Source of the DNA: Oleiagrimonas sp. C23AA
Lineage (GTDB): Bacteria > Pseudomonadota > Gammaproteobacteria > Xanthomonadales > Rhodanobacteraceae
DNA length: 64,000 nucleotides
Assembly: GCF_011759385.1 (NCBI RefSeq)
Contig: NZ_JAARLY010000005.1
Coordinates: forward strand, 1 to 64,000
Reading direction: 5' to 3'
A program made the translations under genes and the position numbers. A model generated the notes under the pieces. The model was not told the DNA's origin and ran no database searches. It saw only the letters and a list, made by a program, of their open reading frames with translations. Position 1 is the first letter of the stretch. Every line of letters begins with the position of its first letter. Positions 38,257 to 48,468 of this stretch are shown piece by piece.

Positions 38257-39654
38257 ATGCTGCCCGTCGTCGCCCTGGTTGGCCGCCCCAATGTCGGCAA
38301 ATCAACCCTATTTAATGCACTGACGCGCAGTCGTGACGCCCTGGTGGCCGATCTGCCGGGCGTCACTCGTGATCGCCACTACGGCATCTGTCGCCTTGCC
38401 GATCGTCCCTTTGTCCTCGTCGATACCGGCGGCTTGTCCGGCGACGAGGACGGCATCGATGCGCTGACCGCGCAGCAGGTGCGCCTGGCCATCGAAGAGG
38501 CCAGCGTGCTGGTGATGGTGGTCGACGCCCGCGATGGCCTGCTGGCACACGATCACAGCATCCTGGACGAGCTGCGTCGTACCGGCAAACCGCTGCTGGT
38601 GGTGGTGAACAAGACCGACGGCGTCGACATCGACGGCGCGCTGGCCGAGTTCGCCGCCTTTGGCATCGAGCACACGCTGCCCTTGGCTGCCGCGCACAAC
38701 CGCGGCACCGAGCACCTGCTCGAAACCATCGTGCCGCTGTTGCCCGAGGCCGAAGAGGAGGTCATCGACGAAGATGACGACTCCATCCGCGTGGCCATTC
38801 TGGGTCGCCCGAATGCCGGCAAGTCGACGCTGGTCAATCGCCTGCTGGGCGAGGATCGGCTGATCGTCTCGGACCTTGCCGGCACCACGCGTGATGCCAT
38901 TTCGGTGAAGCTGGAGCGCGATGGCCGCCGCTATACGCTGATCGACACCGCCGGTGTGCGACGTCGGGCGCGCATCGAAGAAGCGGTGGAAAAGTTCAGT
39001 GTCATCAAGACATTGCAGGCTATTTCTGCGGCGCAGGTGTGCGTGGTGCTGGTCGATGCCCGCGAGAACCTGTCCGACCAGGACCTGACCCTGATCGGCC
39101 ATGTGCTGGAGCAGGGCCGGGCGCTGGTGATTGCTGCCAACAAGTGGGACGGCATGGAGCCGTACGATCGCGAGCAATGCCAGCGTGCCCTGGAACGCCG
39201 GCTGGAGTTTGTCGGCTGGGCGCGCCGCGTGTTCATCTCGGCCAAGCACGGCTCGGGCCTGCGCGAGCTGATGCAGGCAGTCGGTCGTGCCCACGCCTCG
39301 GCCAACAAGCGCATGACTTCGTCCGATCTCACCCGAACGCTGGAAAAAGCCTACGAAAGCTACCAGCCGCCGTTGGTGCGCGGGCATGCGCCCAAGCTTC
39401 GCTATGCTCATCCGGGTGGCGTCAATCCGCCCACGGTGGTAATCCACGGCAGCCGCACCAAGCATATTGCCGACGCCTACCGGCGCTACCTGGAAAACAC
39501 CTTCCGGCGTCGCTACAAGCTGGAAGGCACGCCGATCCGCATTGAATTCCGTGACGGTGAGAACCCGTACGCCGGACGCAAGAACGAGCTGACCGAAAGC
39601 CAGCAGCGCAAGCGCCAACGCATGATCCGCAACGCCAAGCGTCGCGGTCGCTGA
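38257..39654 (+). CDS. der: Ribosome biogenesis GTPase Der
   Basis: Der (EngA) is an essential tandem GTPase for 50S subunit maturation. The 465-residue protein has two complete G domains: P-loops GRPNVGKS (9-16) and GRPNAGKS (183-190), each with DTxG (DTGG, DTAG) and NKxD-type motifs (NKTD, NKWD), and a C-terminal KH-like domain ending in a lysine/arginine-rich tail. Length matches the family. Confidence 0.96.
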   Translation: MLPVVALVGRPNVGKSTLFNALTRSRDALVADLPGVTRDRHYGICRLADRPFVLVDTGGLSGDEDGIDALTAQQVRLAIEEASVLVMVVDARDGLLAHDHSILDELRRTGKPLLVVVNKTDGVDIDGALAEFAAFGIEHTLPLAAAHNRGTEHLLETIVPLLPEAEEEVIDEDDDSIRVAILGRPNAGKSTLVNRLLGEDRLIVSDLAGTTRDAISVKLERDGRRYTLIDTAGVRRRARIEEAVEKFSVIKTLQAISAAQVCVVLVDARENLSDQDLTLIGHVLEQGRALVIAANKWDGMEPYDREQCQRALERRLEFVGWARRVFISAKHGSGLRELMQAVGRAHASANKRMTSSDLTRTLEKAYESYQPPLVRGHAPKLRYAHPGGVNPPTVVIHGSRTKHIADAYRRYLENTFRRRYKLEGTPIRIEFRDGENPYAGRKNELTESQQRKRQRMIRNAKRRGR

Positions 39655-39696
39655 GCGCTCACGCTTCACCCAGGTCAATGGCGCTACCATGGCGCC

Positions 39697-40836
39697 ATGA
39701 CTAGCTCGCCCACGCATCACATCGAGGAACTGGAGCCGGCCCAGGCCCATCAACGCCAGCGCCATGGCGCGCGGTTGATCGATGTGCGGCCGGCACCCGA
39801 ACGCGCCGCCGGCATGGCCGCCGGCGCCCATGGCATCGCCGCCGAGGCGCTGCTCGACCAACTGCGTGCAAGCCAGACCCCAGACGATGTCGAGTTGCTG
39901 CTGATCTGTGGCAGCGGAAAGCGTTCGCTGCGCGCCGCCGAAGCATTGAGCGCGCAAGGCTTTTCCCGCGTCTACTCGGTGCAGGGCGGCACCATGCGCT
40001 GGCGTGCTGCTGGACTGCCCATGGAGCATGGCGAGCTGGGCGCCGAGGCCGCAGAGCGTTACGCGCGCCAGATGCGCCTGCCGCAAGTGGGTGCCGAAGG
40101 GCAACGGCGGCTGCGCCGGTCGCGAGTGGCGCTGATTGGCGCCGGCGGACTGGGCTCGCCGGTGGCGCTGTACCTGGCCGCCGCCGGGGTCGGTCACCTG
40201 ACGCTGATTGATGACGATGTGGTCGAGCGCTCCAACCTGCATCGCCAGGTGCTGCATGCCGATGACCGGCTCGGCGAGCCCAAGGTGGAATCGGCGCGGC
40301 AGACGCTGGCTGCACTCAACCCGCAGGTATCGCTTGCCGCCCATGCCACGCGCCTGGACCAGGGCAATGTCGATGCCTTGCTCCAGGGGCACGATCTGGT
40401 CATCGATGGCGCCGACAATTTCACCACCCGCTATCTGTTGAGCGCGGCCAGCCTGCGCCTGGGTCTGCCGCTGATCTATGCCGCCATCGACCGTTTTTCC
40501 GGGCAGGTCAGCGTGTTCGATCCGCGTGATGCCGCCTCGCCGTGCTATCGCTGCCTGTATCCGGAGCCACCCGATGCCGGCAGCGCACCCAACTGTGCCG
40601 AGGCCGGGGTGCTCGGCGTGTTGCCCGGTTTGATCGGCTCGCTGCAGGCGACCGAAGCCTTGAAGCTGCTGTTGGGGATCGGCCAGCCGCTGACCGGGCG
40701 TCTGCTGATGGTCGACGCGTTAGGCATGCAGTTCCGCACGCTGGCGCTGGCGCGTGATCCGGCCTGCCCGGGTTGCGCAGACCCGGCCCATCGACGCGAT
40801 ACGGTGACGGCGGCCAGCTGCTCGGCGACACCGTAA
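39697..40836 (+). CDS. moeB: Rhodanese-MoeB/ThiF fusion, molybdopterin-synthase adenylyltransferase
   Basis: The 379-residue protein joins an N-terminal rhodanese-like domain (residues 1-110, active loop CGSGKRS with Cys71) to a ThiF/MoeB E1-like domain with nucleotide motif GAGGLGSP (148-155) and the zinc cysteines C283, C286, C357 and C360. MoeB adenylates the C-terminal glycine of MoaD (or ThiS-like proteins); a rhodanese domain can supply the sulfur, as in eukaryotic MOCS3 where it is C-terminal. Here it is N-terminal. No other molybdopterin gene is nearby, so the sulfur-carrier partner is uncertain. Confidence 0.88.
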   Translation: MTSSPTHHIEELEPAQAHQRQRHGARLIDVRPAPERAAGMAAGAHGIAAEALLDQLRASQTPDDVELLLICGSGKRSLRAAEALSAQGFSRVYSVQGGTMRWRAAGLPMEHGELGAEAAERYARQMRLPQVGAEGQRRLRRSRVALIGAGGLGSPVALYLAAAGVGHLTLIDDDVVERSNLHRQVLHADDRLGEPKVESARQTLAALNPQVSLAAHATRLDQGNVDALLQGHDLVIDGADNFTTRYLLSAASLRLGLPLIYAAIDRFSGQVSVFDPRDAASPCYRCLYPEPPDAGSAPNCAEAGVLGVLPGLIGSLQATEALKLLLGIGQPLTGRLLMVDALGMQFRTLALARDPACPGCADPAHRRDTVTAASCSATP

Positions 40837-40839
40837 GTC

Positions 40840-41418
40840 TCACCGCGAGAGATCGGGCGCGGGCAACTCGGGCCAGGCACGAATATCTTCCGGCTCCAGC
40901 TGGTAGAGCACCGCTGGCACCACGTTGCCGTATTCGGTCACCTGGCGCGCCGCGTCTGGCTGCAGGCGAGCGCCCAGGCGTTCGGCGACGTGCCGGCTGG
41001 GCAGGTTGTGCGTGGCGGCGACGATCTCGACGCGTTGCGCCTGAAGCTCTCGGCAGGCCCATGCCGCGGCCTGACGTGCGGCCTTTGTCACCAGGCCGCG
41101 TCCGGCATGTTCCTGACCGATCCAGTAACCCAGGCTTACCACTCGCGGCTGCAACGTCACCGGATGCACGCCGAGCGAACCCACCGGCACGTCGTCCACG
41201 GTGATGGCCAGTTCGAACGGCCCCAGCGGCTGGCGCGCGTGACGATGCGAATCGGCGATGAAACGGTGTGCGTCAGCCAGGTCATAGCTGGGCGAGCACC
41301 AGGCCAGCCAGCGCGATAGATCGGCCATGGCGCCTTGAATCAGCGCACGCAGATGCGCCGCCTCATGCGTGCGATACAGGCGCAGGCCGGGCAGGGCGTC
41401 AGGCGGTGGCAGCGGCAT
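40840..41418 (-). CDS. GNAT family N-acetyltransferase (RimJ/RimL-like)
   Basis: The 192-residue protein has the GNAT fold of the RimJ/RimL group: LGYWIGQEHAGRGLVTKAARQ (about residues 95-115) is the acetyl-CoA binding motif A, preceded by VPVGSLGVHPV and followed by VEIVAATHNLPSRHVAERLGA. These enzymes acetylate protein N-termini or small amines; the substrate here is unknown. It converges on the moeB gene with 3 bp between stops. AAGG precedes the ATG on the minus strand. Confidence 0.88.
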   Translation of the reverse strand: MPLPPPDALPGLRLYRTHEAAHLRALIQGAMADLSRWLAWCSPSYDLADAHRFIADSHRHARQPLGPFELAITVDDVPVGSLGVHPVTLQPRVVSLGYWIGQEHAGRGLVTKAARQAAAWACRELQAQRVEIVAATHNLPSRHVAERLGARLQPDAARQVTEYGNVVPAVLYQLEPEDIRAWPELPAPDLSR

Positions 41419-41447
41419 AGCCTTGATCCTTATCTCGAATAAACATT

Positions 41448-41482
41448 AAGCATTATATTTAACACTATGAATATGAATGCTT
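41448..41482. promoter_or_regulatory. AT-rich divergent promoter region with 7-bp inverted repeat
   Basis: Between the divergent acetyltransferase and folD genes lies an AT-rich island with AAGCATT at 41448-41454 and AATGCTT at 41476-41482, arms of a dyad with a 21-nt spacer. It could be a regulator site for either gene. No regulator gene is adjacent. Confidence 0.35.
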
Positions 41483-41575
41483 TTAGCTGCAGTTAAAGCA
41501 GATTCTCACGTTTGGCTGGTTTGTGCGATGCCACACGAACGCGGATAATGCGCGCCTCCCGCCACGTGGACCCCC

Positions 41576-42442
41576 ATGACTGCTCGCATTCTCGACGGCA
41601 AGCGCATCGCGCAGGAACTTCGAACCCGGGTTGGCCAGCGCGTGACCGAACGCGTCGCCGCCGGGCATGCGCCGCCGGGGCTGGCGGTGGTTCTTGTGGG
41701 TGATGATGCCGCCTCATCGGTGTATGTGCGCAACAAGCGCCGCGCCTGCCAGGAAGTGGGCTTCAAGTCCTTCGATTACGACCTTCCTTCCAGCACCACG
41801 CAGGATGAGCTGTTCGCGCTGATCGACACGCTGAACGCCGATCCAGCCGTGCACGGCATTCTGGTGCAGTCGCCGCTGCCCGATCACGTGGACGAAGACG
41901 CGCTGGTCGACCGCATCGATCCAGAGAAGGATGTGGACGGCTTCCATGCCGTCAACGTGGGCCGGCTGGTGCTGCGCCGCCTGGGGCTGCGTCCGTGCAC
42001 GCCCAAGGGCGTGATGACCCTGCTTGGCCACACCGACCGCCCGGTGCGCGGCCGCCACGCCGTCATCGTGGGTGTCTCCAATCACGTCGGCCGCCCGTTG
42101 GCGCTGGAGCTGCTGATTGCCGGTTGCACCGTCACCTGCTGCCATCGTTTCACTCAGGATCTGGCCGCGCACGTGGCGCAGGCCGACATCCTGGTGGTGG
42201 CCGTGGGCAAGCCGGGACTGGTCAAGGGCGACTGGGTCAAGCCGGGAGCCGTGGTCATCGATGTCGGCATCAACCGCCTGGACGATGGTCGCCTGGTCGG
42301 CGACGTGGAATTTGAGCCGGCCGCCGAGCGCGCCTCGTGGATCACGCCGGTTCCCGGCGGCGTTGGCCCGATGACGGTGGCCACGCTGATCGAGAACACG
42401 CTAACCGCTGCCGAGGCCGCACCGCCCCGGTCCGTGGCCTGA
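41576..42442 (+). CDS. folD: Bifunctional methylenetetrahydrofolate dehydrogenase/cyclohydrolase FolD
   Basis: FolD interconverts 5,10-methylene- and 10-formyl-tetrahydrofolate, feeding purine synthesis. The 288-residue protein shows the catalytic lysine motif [13 protein letters not shown] (about residues 50-62), QSPLPDH, the [13 protein letters not shown] block, [16 protein letters not shown] and [10 protein letters not shown] near the C-terminus. Length matches the family. Being next to guaB and guaA fits a nucleotide theme, though guaB has its own promoter. Confidence 0.95.
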   Translation: MTARILDGKRIAQELRTRVGQRVTERVAAGHAPPGLAVVLVGDDAASSVYVRNKRRACQEVGFKSFDYDLPSSTTQDELFALIDTLNADPAVHGILVQSPLPDHVDEDALVDRIDPEKDVDGFHAVNVGRLVLRRLGLRPCTPKGVMTLLGHTDRPVRGRHAVIVGVSNHVGRPLALELLIAGCTVTCCHRFTQDLAAHVAQADILVVAVGKPGLVKGDWVKPGAVVIDVGINRLDDGRLVGDVEFEPAAERASWITPVPGGVGPMTVATLIENTLTAAEAAPPRSVA

Positions 42443-42460
42443 CGGCGGCGGCCCATTGTC

Positions 42461-42480
42461 GCCGGCCGCTCCTGGCCGGC
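42461..42480 (+). other. GC hairpin after folD
   Basis: GCCGGCC (42461-42467) and GGCCGGC (42474-42480) form a 7-bp stem with a 6-nt loop 18 bp after the folD stop. A T run occurs only 15 nt later (42495-42499), so it is at most a weak terminator. Confidence 0.35.
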
Positions 42481-42488
42481 GTTGGTAA

Positions 42489-44030
<1,542 letters not shown>

Positions 44031-44037
44031 TTTGAAG

Positions 44038-44138
44038 GCCGGGAATGGGGCATCGGGAGTGGGGAATGGATTCTCCACGCCAGCCTCAACTCGTTCGCGT
44101 TCTGACCGTTCTTGACTCCTTAAATTCCGATTCCCGGC
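44038..44138. repeat. GGGAAT/ATTCCC inverted repeat element between guaB and guaA
   Basis: GCCGGGAAT at 44038-44046 and ATTCCCGGC at 44130-44138 are perfect 9-bp inverted arms that bracket the guaB-guaA gap; extra copies of GGGGAATGG and ATTCCGATTCCCGG lie inside. The words match those in the thiolase-fadN gap. The right arm ends 4 bp before the guaA ATG, so pairing of the arms would place a stem over the guaA translation start. Confidence 0.55.
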
Positions 44139-44142
44139 GCCC

Positions 44143-45699
<1,557 letters not shown>

Positions 45700-45717
45700 G
45701 GTCTTCTTGTTCTCTTG

Positions 45718-45746
45718 AAAGCCCGCCCTGATCGGCGGGCTTTTTT
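45718..45746 (+). terminator. Rho-independent terminator after guaA
   Basis: AAAGCCCGCC (45718-45727) and GGCGGGCTTT (45734-45743) form a 10-bp stem with a 6-nt loop, and the T run continues to 45746. This is a strong terminator 19 bp after the guaA stop and isolates the lexA2 operon. Confidence 0.92.
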
Positions 45747-45769
45747 GTGGCCGGCTCGGCGCCGCTTTC

Positions 45770-45793
45770 ATTTTCACCAAAAAAGGTGAAAAT
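45770..45793 (+). promoter_or_regulatory. Candidate LexA2 operator: 9-bp-arm dyad
   Basis: ATTTTCACC (45770-45778) and GGTGAAAAT (45785-45793) are perfect 9-bp inverted arms with six A between, ending 6 bp before the lexA2 ATG. LexA2 repressors of mutasome cassettes are known to autoregulate through dyads in this position, with motifs that differ between lineages. This is the only such site I see in front of the cassette, and it would control all four genes. Confidence 0.65.
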
Positions 45794-45799
45794 AGGCGT

Positions 45800-46426
45800 A
45801 TGAGCCTGACACTGACCACACGCCAGCAACAGATCCTGGCGTTCATCCGCCAGCGCCTGGGCGCCACCCGGGAAGCGCCCAGCCTGGAGGAAATCGGCCA
45901 GGCCGTGGGCATTGCCCATGTCAGCGCCGTGCGCAAGCACGTGCGGGCGCTGGAGGCCAAGGGCCATCTGGTGGTGGCGCCGAACCGTTCGCGCGGTATT
46001 CGCCTGGCCTCGCCGACACCCGCACCGCTGATGGAAGAGGGCTTGCTGGCGTTGCCGTTGATCGGTCGCATCGCCGCGGGCGAGCCGATCTTTTCTGACA
46101 ACCGGGTCGAACGCACCCTGACCGTGGCCCGGGATATTTTCCGCCTGCGGCCGGACTACCTGGTGCGCGTGATGGGCGATTCCATGCGCGACGAGGGCAT
46201 TCTCGATGGCGACCTGGTCGGCGTGCATGCCAGCGCCGTGGCCCGGCACGGGCAGGTGGTGGCGGCGCGCCTGGAGCATGACCGCTTCACCATCAAGCGC
46301 CTGTACTGGCAGGGCGATGTCATCCGTCTGCTGCCCAACAGCCCGGGGCATCATCCCATCACCCCCGATCCCACCGAGGATTTCGCCATCGAGGGCCTTT
46401 TTGCCGGCTTGCTGAGGGGCTGCTGA
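45800..46426 (+). CDS. lexA: LexA-type repressor (LexA2 of the imuA-imuB-dnaE2 cassette)
   Basis: The 208-residue protein has a LexA winged helix N-terminus (TTRQQQILAFIRQRLGATREAPSLEEIGQAVG, recognition region HVSAVRKHVRALEAKG) and an S24 autocleavage domain: scissile Ala93-Gly94 in IAAGEP, nucleophile Ser128 in GDSMRDEG and general base Lys166 in FTIKRLYW. It is therefore a self-cleaving SOS-type repressor. Position at the head of imuA-imuB-dnaE2 identifies it as LexA2. Its stop overlaps the imuA start by one base. A second, canonical lexA probably exists elsewhere. Confidence 0.92.
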   Translation: MSLTLTTRQQQILAFIRQRLGATREAPSLEEIGQAVGIAHVSAVRKHVRALEAKGHLVVAPNRSRGIRLASPTPAPLMEEGLLALPLIGRIAAGEPIFSDNRVERTLTVARDIFRLRPDYLVRVMGDSMRDEGILDGDLVGVHASAVARHGQVVAARLEHDRFTIKRLYWQGDVIRLLPNSPGHHPITPDPTEDFAIEGLFAGLLRGC

Positions 46427-47049
46427 TGAGCGCCGTGCTCGCATTGGCGCCGTTGCTGGAGGCCCGGCAGGTCTGGAAGGGCAAGACGGCCGCCAACGGC
46501 ACCGGCAGTCACCAGCCCACCGGCTGGCCGGCGCTGGACAGCGTGCTGCCGGGCGGGGGCTGGCCTGATGCCGCCTTGAGCGAAGTACTGCTGCCGGTCG
46601 ATGGTGTGGGCGAGTTGCGGCTGCTGGCACCGGCATTGGCGCGCCTTAGCCAGACGACGCGTCCCATCGCCGTGGTGGCGCCGCCTTATGTGCCATGCGT
46701 GGCCGGATGGCAGCAGCTGGGCATTGCCATGCAGCAGGTGGAAATCATCCAGGCGCAGGGTAGCGATGCGCTGTGGGCGGCCGAACAATGCCTGCGCTCG
46801 GGCAGTTGCAGCGCGGTGCTGGCCTGGCCGCAGCAGGTCGATGACCGGGTGCTGAGAAAGTTGCAGGTGGCCGCCGGCACCGGCCAGGCCCAAGCCTGGG
46901 TATTTCGTGATCGTCATTGTCTCCGGCAGCCTTCACCGGCCGCGCTGCGCGTGGAACTGGTCAGCCAGCCGACCCCCGGCATCCGCGTGCACAAATGCCG
47001 TGGGGCCCATGCACCGGCCACGCTGATCGCGCTGGACCTGTTCGGGTGA
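46426..47049 (+). CDS. imuA: Translesion DNA synthesis-associated protein ImuA
   Basis: The 207-residue protein is ImuA, a distant RecA/SulA-like accessory factor of the ImuB-DnaE2 mutasome. It opens with a linker and the family block HQPTGWPALDSVLPGGGWPDAALSEVL (about residues 28-54), where RecA would have its Walker A region, but no GxxxxGKT is present, so ATP binding is doubtful. It follows lexA2 with a one-base overlap and precedes imuB by 12 bp. Confidence 0.9.
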   Translation: MSAVLALAPLLEARQVWKGKTAANGTGSHQPTGWPALDSVLPGGGWPDAALSEVLLPVDGVGELRLLAPALARLSQTTRPIAVVAPPYVPCVAGWQQLGIAMQQVEIIQAQGSDALWAAEQCLRSGSCSAVLAWPQQVDDRVLRKLQVAAGTGQAQAWVFRDRHCLRQPSPAALRVELVSQPTPGIRVHKCRGAHAPATLIALDLFG

Positions 47050-47061
47050 GGGCGCACGGTG

Positions 47062-48468
47062 ATGCTCTGGGCCTGTTTTACCTTGCCGAACCTGGCCATG
47101 GATGCGGTACTGCGCAGCCATCCGGATCCTGATCGTCCGCTGGTGCTGCTGGATGGCCATGCTCATGACCGGCACCTGGTGGCGGTCAATGTGGCGGCGC
47201 GTCAGGCCGGCCTGTATGCGGGGCAGAAACTGGCCACGGCGCAGGCCTTGCTGGCCGATTTCGAGATGCGCCCCTACGATGCCGCGGCTACCGCCGGCTG
47301 GCTTCGGTTTCTTGCCGCGTTGGCCTATCAGTTCAGCGCCGAGGTCTGCCTGATGCCCGGCGCCATCGCGCTGGAGATCAGCCACAGCCAGCGCTTGTTC
47401 GGCGCCTGGCCGCAGTTGTTTGAGCGTTTGCAGCAGTTGCTGCAGGCACAGGGTTTTCAGCATCGGCTGGCGGCCGCGCCCACACCGCAGGCGGCCGCCG
47501 TCATGGCCGCGGAACGTCCGCTGCAGGCGGTCACCGGGAGGGGCGAGCTGCATGCCGCCCTGCGCGGGGTAGCGGTCGAGCGCATCGGCTTTTCCGGCAA
47601 CACCTGTGCGCGCCTCAAGGCGATGGGGCTGCGCACCATGGGGCAGGTGCTGCAGATGGATCGGAGCCACCTGCAGCGGCGCTTCGGCCAGGACATGGTG
47701 AGCCTGCTGGCGAAACTGCTGGGCGAGGCCCCTGATGGCCTGGAGCGGTTTCGGCCAGCGGATGTGTTCGATCACCATGTGGAGTTGTCGCACGAGGTGG
47801 AAAACACCGGCGCGCTGATATTTCCGCTGCGCCGCCTGACGCAGGATCTGGCCAGCTATCTGGCCGGCCGCGACGGTGGCGTGCAGCACTTCGTACTGTG
47901 CCTGGACCATCATGGCCGCCCGGCCACGCGTCTGGATATCCGGTTGCTGGCGCCCGAGCGCGATGCCGCCATGCTGTTCGAGACGGCGCGCGGACGCCTG
48001 GAAGCGCTGCAACTGCCGGCGCCGGTGCTCGACCTTCGCCTCAAGGCCCGGCATCTGCCGCCGTTCGTGCCGGAGGGGCGCGACCTGTTCGACACCCGTC
48101 CGGCCCATGCCATCCCCATGGCGCAGCTACGTGAACGCCTGCGCGCACGCCTGGGCGACGAGGCCATCTACCGGCTGGCGCCGACCGTCGACCCGCGGCC
48201 CGAGCGCGCCCAGCACAAAGGCCCGGCCGATACTGTGCAGACCGCACCGCAGCCACGGCCCAGCTGGCTGCTGACGCAACCGGTGCCACTGCGTGGCGCG
48301 CCACCGCGCATCCTGGCCGGCCCCGAACGCATGGAAACCGGCTGGTGGGACGAGGGTGGCATCCGGCGTGACTATTACCTGGTGCAGACGGCGGACGGGC
48401 AGCGCGCCTGGGCGTTTTGCCCGTCTGGCGAGGCCGATGGCTGGATGCTGCACGGCTGGTTTGCATGA
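47062..48468 (+). CDS. imuB: Y-family polymerase-like protein ImuB
   Basis: The 468-residue protein has the Y-family fold signature but not its active site: the N-terminal strand reads [16 protein letters not shown] where polymerases have the metal-binding aspartate, and the second acidic motif (DE) is replaced around [12 protein letters not shown]. This is the known state of ImuB, which serves as an adaptor that recruits DnaE2 to the clamp. A C-terminal ImuB domain ([20 protein letters not shown] to the end) is present. GTG 47059 and ATG 47062 are both possible starts. The stop overlaps dnaE2. Confidence 0.92.
   Translation: MLWACFTLPNLAMDAVLRSHPDPDRPLVLLDGHAHDRHLVAVNVAARQAGLYAGQKLATAQALLADFEMRPYDAAATAGWLRFLAALAYQFSAEVCLMPGAIALEISHSQRLFGAWPQLFERLQQLLQAQGFQHRLAAAPTPQAAAVMAAERPLQAVTGRGELHAALRGVAVERIGFSGNTCARLKAMGLRTMGQVLQMDRSHLQRRFGQDMVSLLAKLLGEAPDGLERFRPADVFDHHVELSHEVENTGALIFPLRRLTQDLASYLAGRDGGVQHFVLCLDHHGRPATRLDIRLLAPERDAAMLFETARGRLEALQLPAPVLDLRLKARHLPPFVPEGRDLFDTRPAHAIPMAQLRERLRARLGDEAIYRLAPTVDPRPERAQHKGPADTVQTAPQPRPSWLLTQPVPLRGAPPRILAGPERMETGWWDEGGIRRDYYLVQTADGQRAWAFCPSGEADGWMLHGWFA

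Noticed and set aside
38308-40392. A 694-codon minus-strand open frame opposite der and moeB
   Set aside because: It spans two clear plus-strand genes and has shadow-type composition without motifs.
48417-48464. Extended dnaE2 start at 48417
   Set aside because: It overlaps the conserved imuB C-terminus, while ATG 48465 gives the normal PHP start and an ATGA overlap.
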